From NCBI GenBank assembly GCA_963848375.1, contig CAWKDK010000013.1:124001-188000 (forward strand): DNA of 64,000 bases. Direction: 5' to 3'. The notes under the pieces were generated by a model. The model saw only the letters and a program-made list of their open reading frames with translations, searched no databases and was not told where the DNA came from. A program made the translations under genes and the position numbers. How positions within the stretch are numbered: the first letter of the stretch is position 1; each line of letters starts with the position of its first letter. This DNA is from JAJPJE01 sp963848375. Lineage in GTDB: Bacteria > Acidobacteriota > Terriglobia > Terriglobales > Acidobacteriaceae. Positions 29,072-38,763 of the stretch are shown piece by piece.

Positions 29072-31185
29072 GCCGATGCCCCTACACTATTGAGATTAGT
29101 CGGCTGCAGTGAGCCAGGGCGCAGCCGCAAGCGTCCCAGGCGATCGACCACTGCCGTAAGATTCAGGATCAGAACGACCGTTCCATCACCGAGAATGGAA
29201 GCGCCGCTGACCAGTTCAGTCGAAACGAGATTGTCCTGAATTGCCTTGATGACGAGTTCTTCTTCGCCTACCAGCCTGTTTACCACCAGGCCGAACTTGC
29301 GATCTCCTAGACCGATGATCACGATAAAAAACTTGTTGGAAGTAGCCTGACTGCCGGGCACCAATTCACTGACGCGAACGAGCGTGATCAATTGTTCGCG
29401 CAGGCGCAGCACCTCGGCATTGTCGACGATGTGCACGTCCTGTTCCGTGGCACGCGTGATTTCGACGACGGAGCTTAGCGGGATGGCGAAAACGCGAGCA
29501 CCAACCCGGAACAGCAGAGCCTTGATGATGGCCAGTGTCAACGGCAACGTCATACGGAACGTAGTGCCGACGCCGGGAGCGCTGTCGATGGTGACGGACC
29601 CTTTAAGCCGGGCAAGCGTGCTGCGGACCACGTCCATGCCAACACCGCGTCCGGAGATCTCGGTGATGCGCTCGGCGGTGGTTACGCCGGATTCGAACAC
29701 CAGCTCCAGTTTTTCCTGCTCGCTCATGCGCGACGCTTGTTCAGGACTGATAATGGCGCGCTCAATTGCCTTGGCGACGATGTTGTCGATGTTCAGCCCG
29801 CGGCCGTCATCGGTGACTTCGAGGACCACGTGATTTGCCTGGTGATAAGCATTCAAGCGAATGATGCCTTGGGCCGGTTTTCCGGCCGCCACGCGTTCCT
29901 GCGGAGTTTCAATTCCATGGTCTGCGGCGTTACGCACCAGATGGGCGAGAGGCTCCGCCAGGGCGTCCAAAATCCCTTTGTCGAGATCGGTCTCGGCGCC
30001 GCTTACGGTCATCACGATGTCTTTGCCGCAAGCCTTGGCAGTGTCGCGCACCAGGCGAGGGAATCGCCGGAAGAGTTGATCGACCGGCACCATGCGGATC
30101 TTCATTACCGAGCGCTGCAGCGCGTTGAGGACTTGCGACTGCTGCGCCATGGTGTCCAACAGCTGCGTGCGTAGCGGATCTTTGGGAAATCGCTTTCCGA
30201 ATTCTCCGATCGTCTGATACAGCATCGATTTGCCGATGATGAGTTCGCCGACCAGGTTCATGACGGTGTCGATGCGTTCAGCATCCACACGCAGAGTATC
30301 CGAACTGTTATTCGTGGCTGCCGGACGTTTAGCGGCGACAGGCTTAGTGTCGAGACTTCCGCTTGGAAGCGATGTAGGCTCGGAATCGGTTATGCCCAGC
30401 AGGTCCTGCTCGGCTTCGGACTCCTCGTCTTCTTCGTCTTCCAGGATCGCGGCAACCGGCTCCCAGAGAGACAGAGCCACCTGCGAGATGACCGCCGGGA
30501 TGCGCAATCTCTGTTCGAGCGATTGCGGCGGCAGCGACGTGGCGATTGCGAACTCCATCACGTCAGGCATGGCGCCAGGAGCCGCATCTTCCGGATGCTG
30601 CGCGAGTATGGTCCCGGCCTGCTGTAGAACGTTCTGAAGTAGTTGGAGAGCTGCGCCTCGCATCGGGCACTGCGGATCAACGGAAACGCCAACGCTGTAG
30701 ACGGGGCGTCCGCGATTGATGGCGTCCGTCATGCGCGCGCGGTCATATTCAGACCACTCAAACTTGGGTACGAATTGGCTGTCGTCAGCTTTTGCCGGTG
30801 ACGCGAGCAGCTGAGCCACCATCTTGCGCAGGGGGTCGCCATCGGGCGGCTGCAGATTTCCGCGATACGCAGCCAACATCGCATCGAACATATCGGCGGC
30901 ACTCAGCACGATTTCAGCGAGCGAGCCGCCTTTGGACGCCGCCATTTCAGGCGTGAGTACGTCTTCCAACGTGTGAGAGAGTTCGCTCAGCTCGCGATAA
31001 CCGCAAGCGGCGGAGTCGCCTTTCAGGGTATGAACCGTTCTGCGGATTCCGCGCACAATTTCGGCGTCGTCCGGGTGCTGCTCAAGTTGCAGTCCCTGGT
31101 CGTTCAACGCCTGCAGCAGTTCTTGCGCGCTCTCAAAGAAGAGCTGGCGCAGTTCCGCGGCGCGTTCATCCGAGAAGAAGCTCAC
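29068..31185 (-). CDS. cheA: Chemotaxis histidine kinase CheA
   Basis: 705 residues. P1 HPt: RRTVHTLKGDSAACGY with the phosphorylated His near residue 50. A central region with a possible P2-like fold follows, then an acidic linker (EDEEDEESEAEQD). P3 is DTVMNLVGELIIGKSMLY; the P4 ATPase has LAHLVRNAADHGIE, DDGRGL and GRGVGMDVV; P5 is the CheW-like domain (LLFRVGARVFAIPLSSV...). I use GTG 31185, preceded by GAGGTGGAG and overlapping the cheR stop (GTGA). It overlaps cheB by ATGA. There is no receiver, unlike the hybrid kinase at 1-3 kb. Confidence 0.95.
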   Translation of the reverse strand: MSFFSDERAAELRQLFFESAQELLQALNDQGLQLEQHPDDAEIVRGIRRTVHTLKGDSAACGYRELSELSHTLEDVLTPEMAASKGGSLAEIVLSAADMFDAMLAAYRGNLQPPDGDPLRKMVAQLLASPAKADDSQFVPKFEWSEYDRARMTDAINRGRPVYSVGVSVDPQCPMRGAALQLLQNVLQQAGTILAQHPEDAAPGAMPDVMEFAIATSLPPQSLEQRLRIPAVISQVALSLWEPVAAILEDEEDEESEAEQDLLGITDSEPTSLPSGSLDTKPVAAKRPAATNNSSDTLRVDAERIDTVMNLVGELIIGKSMLYQTIGEFGKRFPKDPLRTQLLDTMAQQSQVLNALQRSVMKIRMVPVDQLFRRFPRLVRDTAKACGKDIVMTVSGAETDLDKGILDALAEPLAHLVRNAADHGIETPQERVAAGKPAQGIIRLNAYHQANHVVLEVTDDGRGLNIDNIVAKAIERAIISPEQASRMSEQEKLELVFESGVTTAERITEISGRGVGMDVVRSTLARLKGSVTIDSAPGVGTTFRMTLPLTLAIIKALLFRVGARVFAIPLSSVVEITRATEQDVHIVDNAEVLRLREQLITLVRVSELVPGSQATSNKFFIVIIGLGDRKFGLVVNRLVGEEELVIKAIQDNLVSTELVSGASILGDGTVVLILNLTAVVDRLGRLRLRPGSLQPTNLNSVGASA

Positions 31186-32081
31186 AACTCCACCTCGATT
31201 CGCTGATAAGCGGTGCCATTGTTCAGATGGATCATCTTGAAGCGATCTGTGAGTCCGAACAGGCTTTCCGCATGTCCGACGAAGAGATAACCGTCGGGAT
31301 TCAAACAACGGTAGAACTTATCGATCAGCCGCTTCTGTTCTGCCTCGTCGAAATAGATCATCACGTTTCGGCAGAAGATGAAGTCGTTGCGTTGCGGCAG
31401 GAACTCGGTTTTCAGGTTGTGGAAGTCGAACTGGACCAGTTCCCGAACATTCTTTTTGATCTTGTAAACTTCGCTGATCTTGTCGAAGTACCGCAGGCGG
31501 TACATGTAGTCGATCGGTTCCATCTGCTGCTCGGTATAGCTGCCTTCCTGTGCAGTACGCAGCGCGGAGTAGCTGATATCGGAGGCAACGATTTCTACAC
31601 GCCACGGTGGCGGGATCGTCGGCTTCGGCGTGGGCATGTCAAATGGCAGCGGGTTGCGCAAATAGTAGTACGCGAGCGCGTCGCAAATCTGCATGGCTAG
31701 CGTGTATGGCTCCTGCCCGGTGGAACAGCCTGCACTCCAAACGCGCAGAGTCCAGTCGCGGCGATCCTGTTTTTTGTGGAGCATTTCTTCCAGGATGGTC
31801 TTCTGGAACAGTTCGAGCTGCGGCTTGTTTCGAAAAAAACTGGTTTCGTTGACGGTGAGAATTTCTAGCAGTGTCGCAAGCTCGGCGCGGCCTTCACGGC
31901 TGGTGAGCAGACGATAATAGCTGTAGAAAGAATCCAGCCGGCAAGCTTTCAAACGGCGCTGTAGCCGGTCCTGTAAAAAATGGGCCCGCCGTTCGTCGAA
32001 GTACATGCCGCATTCCTGGTACACCAGGGTTTGCAGCAGTTTCATTTCTGGCTCAGTGAGCTGGACGGACGATGTCGCCAT
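31182..32081 (-). CDS. cheR: Chemoreceptor methyltransferase CheR
   Basis: 299 residues. CheR methylates receptor glutamates using SAM. The N-terminal helical domain (LLQTLVYQECGMYFDERR...) is followed by the SAM-binding domain with RVWSAGCSTGQEPYTLAM, the Asp in EIVASDISYSAL and FIFCRNVMIYFDEAEQ. The start is ATG 32081; a TTG at 32093 is possible. It overlaps cheA by GTGA. No WxWxF-type docking pentapeptide was noticed at the end of the operon's own MCP. Confidence 0.94.
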   Translation of the reverse strand: MATSSVQLTEPEMKLLQTLVYQECGMYFDERRAHFLQDRLQRRLKACRLDSFYSYYRLLTSREGRAELATLLEILTVNETSFFRNKPQLELFQKTILEEMLHKKQDRRDWTLRVWSAGCSTGQEPYTLAMQICDALAYYYLRNPLPFDMPTPKPTIPPPWRVEIVASDISYSALRTAQEGSYTEQQMEPIDYMYRLRYFDKISEVYKIKKNVRELVQFDFHNLKTEFLPQRNDFIFCRNVMIYFDEAEQKRLIDKFYRCLNPDGYLFVGHAESLFGLTDRFKMIHLNNGTAYQRIEVEL

Positions 32082-32159
32082 GCCTTCTCGCAATCCCTAA
32101 CAATCGTTTTAATTTCGTCGCAGGCGACCAGGCTCTTTTGTGCCTGTCAGCCTGTCGGA

Positions 32160-32639
32160 TCAGTTTGCTACTACTTCCTGTGCTTCTAAAGCGTCACCAA
32201 TCTTGCGCAACTCGCCACGCGTGAGCACCTTCTGCAAGTCCACCAGAATGATCAGGCGGTTGTTCAGCTTGCCCACGCCGGTTACGTACGTGATTTCGTT
32301 TTCGGCGAATACGTTGGGAGGCGGCTCCACTTGTGATACCGGCAGCTTCATGACTTCCGAAGCCGCGTCAACGATCAATCCAACCAGCCTGCCGGTGTTC
32401 TCGACCACGATCACGCGATTCTTCTTGTGCTGTTTGATCTCTGCTCCGCCGAACCGCTTACGCAGATCGACCACCGAGATGATCTTGCCGCGCAGGTTGA
32501 TGACGCCCTCGACAAATTCGGGAGTCTCCGGAACCTGCGTTATTTCCGGCACGCGCACGATTTCATGCACCAGCGAGATGGGAACTCCGTAGGTCTCGTT
32601 CCCAATCCTGAAGCCAACGATATGGAGGTCTTTCGTCAT
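32160..32639 (-). CDS. cheW: Chemotaxis coupling protein CheW
   Basis: 159 residues, canonical CheW: VGFRIGNETYGVPISLVHEI, the key motif VEGVINLRGKIISVVDLRKRF and GLIVDAASEVMKLP. It couples the MCP to CheA. It lies between the MCP (12-base gap) and cheR in the same operon. It is much closer to textbook CheW than the two adaptors at 4.4-5.4 kb. Confidence 0.95.
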   Translation of the reverse strand: MTKDLHIVGFRIGNETYGVPISLVHEIVRVPEITQVPETPEFVEGVINLRGKIISVVDLRKRFGGAEIKQHKKNRVIVVENTGRLVGLIVDAASEVMKLPVSQVEPPPNVFAENEITYVTGVGKLNNRLIILVDLQKVLTRGELRKIGDALEAQEVVAN

Positions 32640-32651
32640 GAGAAGCCCCCT

Positions 32652-34688
32652 CTAGATACGAGCCATGGCATACGCGGCCTGGTCCTTGTTGGCGCCATTC
32701 CCGTTGCCGTATGCATCTCCGTTACCCGAACCCGCCGAGTAGTCGAAGTTGTTTCCATTTGGCCTGCGCGGCTGGTTCTGCGATTCCAGGGCAAAGCGAT
32801 CCATGCTCTCCATCAGCATCCGCGACATCTTCGTCATTTGTTCTGCCGAAGCTGCCAGTTCGGTCGATCCGGAGGTGAACTGCTGCACCAGTTCGCGCAT
32901 GCGTTCCATCGCCATCACCACCGCCTGGGCGCCTGAGGCCTGCTCTTCCACCGCGGAGTTGATTTCATGCGTGATCTCGTTCAGCCGCGTGGTGGCTTTC
33001 GCAATCTGCGAAGAACCATGCGACTGTTCGTTCGTGGCCGCGCCAATTTCCTGCGCGAATTTGAAGACTTCGGTAACGACGTTGGAAATCTTCTTCAGAG
33101 CGTTGTTGAGGTCCGTGCCGAGCGAGAGGCCTTCATTGACAATGTTCGTGCTCTTGTCCATGTTCTCGACTGCGCGGCGAGCTTCCTTCTGCATGCTCTG
33201 AATCAATTCGGAAATTTCTTTCGTCGACTGGGCTGACTTTTCCGCCAGTTTGCGGACTTCGTCTGCAACCACGGCGAAGCCTAGACCGTGCTCACCGGCG
33301 CGGGCCGCTTCGATAGCAGCGTTGAGCGCAAGCAGGTTGGTCTGTTCGGCGAGGTCGTCGATTACTTCGATGATCTTGCCAATGTCGTCAGCGCGGTGGC
33401 CGAGCACGTCGATGATTTCCGCCGAGGACTGAATGGAGTTGTTGATCCGGTTCAAACCGTCGGTGGTCTTCTGCATGGTGCCGATACCGCTCTGCACTTC
33501 TTCACGCGACCGCTGCGAAATATCGAGCAGAACTTTTGCCGTGTCAGCTACGCGCTGAATCGAAGCGACCATCTGGTCGATCGATGAGGACGTCTCGCTG
33601 ACGCTGGAAGCCTGCATCTGCGTGTTCTTGACCATGTTCTGCACGTTGACGCTCATCTCGTGCATGGTGCTGGTGACCTCGTCGATGGACGACGAAGCCT
33701 GAACGCTAAGCTTGGCAGATTCTTCCGACGCCGAAGCTACCTGGCTGGCGCCGCCGGAAACCTGTGAAGCGCTGTCGCGGGTGTTGCTGACCAGAACTCG
33801 CAGACCTTCCACCATGCGCATAAAGGCAAGTGCCAGGGTGTCGCGTCCGGAGCGTGGACGAACCTGTACCGTTAAATCGCCGCGGGCGATCGCTTCGGAA
33901 ACCGAGGCCATCTCGCGGAGGTAACCAACCATGTTGGCGAAACTGCGTCCGAGCTGGCCGATTTCGTCCTGACGTTGCAGGTCGATCTGGTGCTCCAGAT
34001 CGCCGGAGTCGCCGATCTCGCGGGCTACGCCAATCAGGTGCTCGAGCGGTTCCGTGATGGACTTGGCAGTTCTGAAGGCGACAAAGCCGCCGAGGCCGAT
34101 GGCGGCGAAGGTTCCGACAATGGCAATCGTGAGAGTGATGATTCCTGCGAAGTTATCGCTCGATCGTTCGGCTTCGAGGGCCTTGGTGTTGAGATCTTCG
34201 AGTTGATCGATCAACTGCTCAGAATTCCGTGTGAACGCCGCCGGATCCAGCTGCAGATACTGAATTTGCAGGTCGGCGACGGTCGCGTTGCCGCTATCCA
34301 CTTGTTTGCGCTTCTCCAGTAAGGGACGAGCGAATCCGTTTTCCCACTGCGCTTCGCTGTCGGTCAGCTTGGCGAGAATCGAACGCTGTTGTTCGGTAGG
34401 AGACTTCGCGGACGTTTCGCGGACCAGATCCTGCAGTTTTTTGATTCCGTCGTTCATACTGGAGACTTCGCGTGAGTCTCCGCTCAGCAGGTAATTGCTG
34501 AGATACTGACGGTTCTTCATGACCTGGTTGCGAATGCTCTCATTTGATTGCGCCAGTTCCCACGCGCTCGCTGTCGAGTTACGCGCGGAATGCTCTCGCT
34601 CAACCGCGAGAATGTTAACCAGGCAGAGAACTACCAGGCCCGCCAGGATGATTCCAAAATTGATATACAGCCGCTTGCTGATCGTCAT
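32652..34688 (-). CDS. Methyl-accepting chemotaxis protein
   Basis: 678 residues. TM1 is at residues about 8-28 (FGIILAGLVVLCLVNIL), with a periplasmic four-helix-bundle sensor to about 190. TM2 is FAGIITLTIAIVGTFAAIGLGGF, followed by a HAMP domain (KSITEPLEHLIGVAREI) and the MA signalling coil. The hairpin tip is the conserved IDDLAEQTNLLALNAAIEAA followed by FAVVADEVRKLAEKS. The tail is Asn/Gly-rich and has no CheR-tethering pentapeptide. It is the first core gene of the operon; the ligand is unknown. Confidence 0.95.
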   Translation of the reverse strand: MTISKRLYINFGIILAGLVVLCLVNILAVEREHSARNSTASAWELAQSNESIRNQVMKNRQYLSNYLLSGDSREVSSMNDGIKKLQDLVRETSAKSPTEQQRSILAKLTDSEAQWENGFARPLLEKRKQVDSGNATVADLQIQYLQLDPAAFTRNSEQLIDQLEDLNTKALEAERSSDNFAGIITLTIAIVGTFAAIGLGGFVAFRTAKSITEPLEHLIGVAREIGDSGDLEHQIDLQRQDEIGQLGRSFANMVGYLREMASVSEAIARGDLTVQVRPRSGRDTLALAFMRMVEGLRVLVSNTRDSASQVSGGASQVASASEESAKLSVQASSSIDEVTSTMHEMSVNVQNMVKNTQMQASSVSETSSSIDQMVASIQRVADTAKVLLDISQRSREEVQSGIGTMQKTTDGLNRINNSIQSSAEIIDVLGHRADDIGKIIEVIDDLAEQTNLLALNAAIEAARAGEHGLGFAVVADEVRKLAEKSAQSTKEISELIQSMQKEARRAVENMDKSTNIVNEGLSLGTDLNNALKKISNVVTEVFKFAQEIGAATNEQSHGSSQIAKATTRLNEITHEINSAVEEQASGAQAVVMAMERMRELVQQFTSGSTELAASAEQMTKMSRMLMESMDRFALESQNQPRRPNGNNFDYSAGSGNGDAYGNGNGANKDQAAYAMARI

Positions 34689-34754
34689 TGCCTCTCGCCT
34701 CCGCCAGGCCCGTACGCGCCGGTTCGCGCGACTCCGGGTGGCTTTGCCACTGTC

Positions 34755-35087
34755 TTACTGAGCGCCGGTAAACGTGAACTGCACGGTCGTAGTCGTCTCT
34801 TCCGCCGCCGGCTCGTACTTCCACTTCTTCACTGCTTCAACCGCAGGTTCGATCAACAACGGATGACCGCCTAGCGGCTTTGCACTTTTCACTGAACCAT
34901 TGGTAGAAATCACTACCATCACTTTCACCGTCCCGGTCACATTCATACGTCTTGCCAGGTCGGGATATACCGGTTCGATTTTGGACCTGACCTTCCGATC
35001 TTCTTCCGACCACGCGCGGTTCGGCACTACTGCTACGCCGATCACCGTCGTCATAAGTGCGAAGACTAGAAGCCGTCGAAATGACAT
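34755..35087 (-). CDS. Exported TonB C-terminal domain protein
   Basis: About 110 residues. A signal peptide (LLVFALMTTVIGVAVV ... AWS) precedes a minimal TonB_C domain: KIEPVYPDLARRMNVTGTVKVMVV and AVEAVKKWKYEPA. It lacks the transmembrane anchor plus Pro-rich spacer of true TonB and is fully exported, so it is not a classical energy transducer. It lies 66 bases upstream of the MCP in the same direction and may belong to the che transcript. Start ATG 35087 (GTG 35096 possible, nearer to AGGAGG). Confidence 0.75.
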   Translation of the reverse strand: MSFRRLLVFALMTTVIGVAVVPNRAWSEEDRKVRSKIEPVYPDLARRMNVTGTVKVMVVISTNGSVKSAKPLGGHPLLIEPAVEAVKKWKYEPAAEETTTTVQFTFTGAQ

Positions 35088-35302
35088 AGAAAGCACAGCT
35101 CCTCCTAAGCTCACACGAAGAGAGCCAACCCTTCTTGTGCAAAGCGGGTGCCAGCTTGCGTACGCAAGGATCATTAGTATTTAAGGAGACGTAAGTTGAT
35201 GTTGTTAATAGGGTTACGCGCTGGATCGGAACTCAGACGGAAGCTTGGCTCGCACTGCGATCCTGCCGTTTTGTCTCATTCCGCCGTCGTCTTTTGACAT
35301 TT

Positions 35303-35379
35303 CATCTCAAGCTGAGACTTGATCTCGCGTTACCCCTTGGGCGACCCCAAGGGTAATTACCTTGACTCAAAATGAGATT
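35303..35379. promoter_or_regulatory. Intergenic region with three dyads upstream of the GAF/PAS kinase
   Basis: The 346-base gap 35088-35433 separates divergent genes. It holds CATCTCAAGCTGAGA (35303-35317), a near-perfect hairpin TTACCCCTTGGG/CCCCAAGGGTAA (35330-35356) and GACTCAAAATGAGATT (35364-35379). Both short dyads share the core CTCAnnnTGAG. TTGACA (35294) and TTGACT (35363) are possible -35 elements, but no convincing -10 was found. They look like operator sites for a dimeric regulator. Confidence 0.5.
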
Positions 35380-35433
35380 GCAGAGTACTTTGCGATTTCC
35401 GCCCCTTGACTCGCTGTTTGGGACGTTCGCGCC

Positions 35434-38400
35434 ATGAGTGTCGGCCACCAACCCGAATTCTCGACTCCTGTATCGCTGGAACAATCACTGCAAAAGCTAT
35501 TGCGGGACTTATCGGAAGCGATTGCCCGCGGTGAGGACCTGATGCAGTGCTTCACCGAGCGGGTGGGCCAATTGTTGACCGCCGAAACAGTAGTTTTGTT
35601 GCAGAAATCCGCGAACGGCTTTCAACTCAGCGCGGTTCGCTCGGTCAGCAAGGACGCCGAGGTCAAGATTATCCGGGGCTTTCAGGCTGGACGCGGTGTG
35701 CTCCTGGAGCATCTCTCGGAGCAGGCAATCGCTGCTGCAACCACCAATCTGGTTCCCATCTCGAGCCTGGAAATTCCTTCCGATTTCGTGTTTCCTTCCG
35801 GCGAACTATTGATCGTGCCCATGCGCGTGAGGCGGCAGAAGGGCGTCCTCTTAGTACACTCGCCCGCCCCCGGCCTATTTGGCGAAAAGGAAAAGAACCT
35901 TATCTCCACGATTGCGGGTTTCGCAGGATTGGCGATCGCGAATGCTGAACTGTATGCGACCGCCACCGAGCGCGCTCGCGAATTACAACAACTTCTGGAG
36001 ATTACTTCCGAGTTGAGCGTTGCCGGCAACATGGACGACTTCTTCAAGAAGTTTGTGGTGCGGGCAGCAGAGTTCCTGGCGTTCAGCCGCGCGGCCATTG
36101 GATTGGTGGAAGGCAACCGCTGCGTTATTCGATGGATGGCAGAAAAGGGCGCCGCGCGCCCGCTAGATTTAGAAATACCTGAAAAGTTTTCGAAGCGTCT
36201 TCTGGCCAGTGCGGAACCAATTTTTAGCGAGGATATTGCTACTCTTCCCGATCTCGATGCGCACACCGCTGCTCAACTGAAGATGAAGCAGTTCCTGTCG
36301 GTGCCGTTACTGGACGCCGGCCGTCATCCCATCGGGCTATTGGCCGTGCTGGATCGCCGCGATGGCTCCTCGATGTCCAATGAAGATATGCGGCGTGCGA
36401 AGGCGCTTGCCGCGGAAGTATCGGTCGTCCTGGAAGCCGCACACAATCTCTACGCCTCCGAGCAGCACCGCAAGCGCTCGGAAGACCTGATGAACCTGGC
36501 TCTGGAGCTGAATTCTTCGCTTCGATTGCCCGAGTTTGTCCGCAGCTTTACCAAACGCGCCGCGGAAATGCTGGGGGCACGCATTTCGCTGCTCGCACTG
36601 GCGCAGCGGTCTTCTGTGGAAGTAGTGGTAGTGCACGACGAGATGGGCAGCGTCGATCGCGGCCTGCTGCGTCGACTGAATGTTGCGCTCACCGATCTTG
36701 CGCCGCAATCGACAGACGCCATCACTTCGGGCGCGGCGGATACTCTGATCGGCTCCGGGTTGGCAACCGCGCTAGGTTGGCGGGAGTTGACCCTGGCACG
36801 TTTGCGCGGCAGCGATGGTGAACTGATCGGAATGCTGTGCCTCGTGGATCGAACCAGCAAGTTGTCGGAGATCGATCAGAACCTGATCAATGCTCTTTCC
36901 GCGCATGCATCCGTTGCGTTGGAGAATTCGCGCTTGTTTACGCGGATGGACCAGGCGAATCGGCACTGGATAGAGATTTTCGATTCGATCACCGATTTCA
37001 TCGTTGTTCACGACGAGGGCAATAACGTATTGCGGGTTAACCGCGGTCTGGCGGATTTCATCGGCGTTCGCCCTGCTGAGCTGATCGGTATCAGCATGCG
37101 CGCGCTGGTGGCGATGGCCGCCGACAACAGCTCTCTGCCTTGCCCATTTTGTCGTGTAGGACTGGATGGTGCGGACGAGTACATACATCCGGTCCTGGAA
37201 CGCACCTACCTTGTTTCTACCTCGCGGATTCATGGCTCCTTAAATGAAGGCTTCCAGACCATCCACGTACTGAAGGACATCACCGACCGGCGCGAGGCTG
37301 AGCGACGGTACCGGGAACTGTTCGACACGATCCAGGAAGGTTTGTTCTTCTCCACGCCGGAAGGCCGCTTCATCGAAGTGAATGATGCGCTGGTCCGAAT
37401 GCTGGGATACGAGAGCCGCGAAGAGTTGTTGCACGTCGACATCGCGACGCAACTCTACCTCTCGCCGCCGCAACGCGATCAGTTCCGCCGCGAGATGGAA
37501 AAGAGCGGGACTCTGCGCAACTTCGAAGAAACGCTGCGTCGCAAAGATGGATCGCTGATCCACACCCTGCAAAATGCGTTTGCGGTGCGTGACTCGCAAG
37601 GCAGGATCATTCAATACCGTGGATTAATCCTCGACGTCAGCGAACAGAAGGTCTTTCAATCGGAGTTGCAGCGGCAACGCGACTTCAACAGCAAGATTCT
37701 GAATGCCACGCAGAGCATGATCCTGGTTGCGGACACCGCTGGCTTGATCAGCTATGCCAACCGCCGTTGCTTTGAAGCCGGGGGCTATAAGCAGGAGCAA
37801 CTATTGGGATCGCGGCTTGCCGATTTGATCCCGCCACAAAAGAGGGAAGTCTTCGTCGAGGCGCTCGACAGCACCACGCACGGTCATCAGGTCGATAACC
37901 TGGAAGTGCCCATCCTGCTCGGACGTGGCCGCGCTGCGCAATTTGCGGTGAACATGAGCCCAATGCGCGATGAGAACGGCAACGTCACCAGCATTGTGGT
38001 GGTGATGACCGATATCACCGATGCGGCCATGTTGCAGGCGAAACTGATGCACACGGAAAAGATGGCGGCCGTCGGACAGCTCGTATCCGGTGTCGCTCAC
38101 GAGGTGAACAATCCGCTGACCGCCATCCTGGGATTTGCGGATCTGTTGAACGACCATCCGGATGTGCCGGAATTCGCGAAAGCTGATCTTCGCGTGATCC
38201 TTGAAGAAGCGCAGCGTACCAAGCAGATTGTGCAGAACCTGCTGAGCTTCGCGCGGCAGATGCCACCACAGCGCAAGCCGCTGCGGGTGAATGCCATCCT
38301 GCGCCAGACTCTGGCTTTGCGTTCGTACGATTTTTCCAACAACGGAGTGCAAATCGTTGAAAAGTTCCAGGCGGATTTGCCTGAGATCATCGGCGATGGC

Positions 38401-38763
38401 CATCAGATTCAGCAGGTGTTCCTGAACATCCTGAACAACGCTTACGACGCGGTGAATGAAAATGGCGGGCCCGGAAAAATCGAAATCGAAACTTCGCGCG
38501 GGAATGGATTTGCGGAAATCACCTTCAGTGACAACGGTCCCGGCATCACCTATCCAGAACGAATTTTCGATCCTTTCTTCACTACAAAAGAAGTAGGCAA
38601 GGGAACCGGCCTGGGACTGAGCATCTGCTACGGGATTGTGCGCGAACACGCGGGTGAGATCCTGTGCCATAACAATCCGGATGGGGCGGGAGCGGTGTTC
38701 ACCGTACGGCTACCGCTGGCGCCGGAACGTGTTCCAGCACCTGCGCTGGGGGCGGTGAAATGA
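35434..38763 (+). CDS. GAF/PAS multi-sensor histidine kinase
   Basis: 1109 residues and no transmembrane segment, so probably a soluble sensor. Order: three GAF domains (about 18-170, 185-345, 350-500), three PAS domains (about 505-625 with a CxxC-like LPCPFCRVG, 635-755, 760-870), then HisKA with His889 in SGVAHEVNNPLTAI and an HATPase (NILNNAYDAV, DNGPGI, FDPFFTTK, GTGLGLS). The class is NtrB-like, which fits the NtrC-type regulator two genes downstream. It overlaps the following receiver gene by ATGA. The input signal is unknown; GAF and PAS could bind haem, flavin or small ligands. Confidence 0.93.
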   Translation: MSVGHQPEFSTPVSLEQSLQKLLRDLSEAIARGEDLMQCFTERVGQLLTAETVVLLQKSANGFQLSAVRSVSKDAEVKIIRGFQAGRGVLLEHLSEQAIAAATTNLVPISSLEIPSDFVFPSGELLIVPMRVRRQKGVLLVHSPAPGLFGEKEKNLISTIAGFAGLAIANAELYATATERARELQQLLEITSELSVAGNMDDFFKKFVVRAAEFLAFSRAAIGLVEGNRCVIRWMAEKGAARPLDLEIPEKFSKRLLASAEPIFSEDIATLPDLDAHTAAQLKMKQFLSVPLLDAGRHPIGLLAVLDRRDGSSMSNEDMRRAKALAAEVSVVLEAAHNLYASEQHRKRSEDLMNLALELNSSLRLPEFVRSFTKRAAEMLGARISLLALAQRSSVEVVVVHDEMGSVDRGLLRRLNVALTDLAPQSTDAITSGAADTLIGSGLATALGWRELTLARLRGSDGELIGMLCLVDRTSKLSEIDQNLINALSAHASVALENSRLFTRMDQANRHWIEIFDSITDFIVVHDEGNNVLRVNRGLADFIGVRPAELIGISMRALVAMAADNSSLPCPFCRVGLDGADEYIHPVLERTYLVSTSRIHGSLNEGFQTIHVLKDITDRREAERRYRELFDTIQEGLFFSTPEGRFIEVNDALVRMLGYESREELLHVDIATQLYLSPPQRDQFRREMEKSGTLRNFEETLRRKDGSLIHTLQNAFAVRDSQGRIIQYRGLILDVSEQKVFQSELQRQRDFNSKILNATQSMILVADTAGLISYANRRCFEAGGYKQEQLLGSRLADLIPPQKREVFVEALDSTTHGHQVDNLEVPILLGRGRAAQFAVNMSPMRDENGNVTSIVVVMTDITDAAMLQAKLMHTEKMAAVGQLVSGVAHEVNNPLTAILGFADLLNDHPDVPEFAKADLRVILEEAQRTKQIVQNLLSFARQMPPQRKPLRVNAILRQTLALRSYDFSNNGVQIVEKFQADLPEIIGDGHQIQQVFLNILNNAYDAVNENGGPGKIEIETSRGNGFAEITFSDNGPGITYPERIFDPFFTTKEVGKGTGLGLSICYGIVREHAGEILCHNNPDGAGAVFTVRLPLAPERVPAPALGAVK

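Noticed and set aside
37801..38670. Minus-strand open frame of 289 codons inside the GAF/PAS kinase
   Set aside because: Lies wholly within the kinase core motifs on the plus strand and has unnatural composition.
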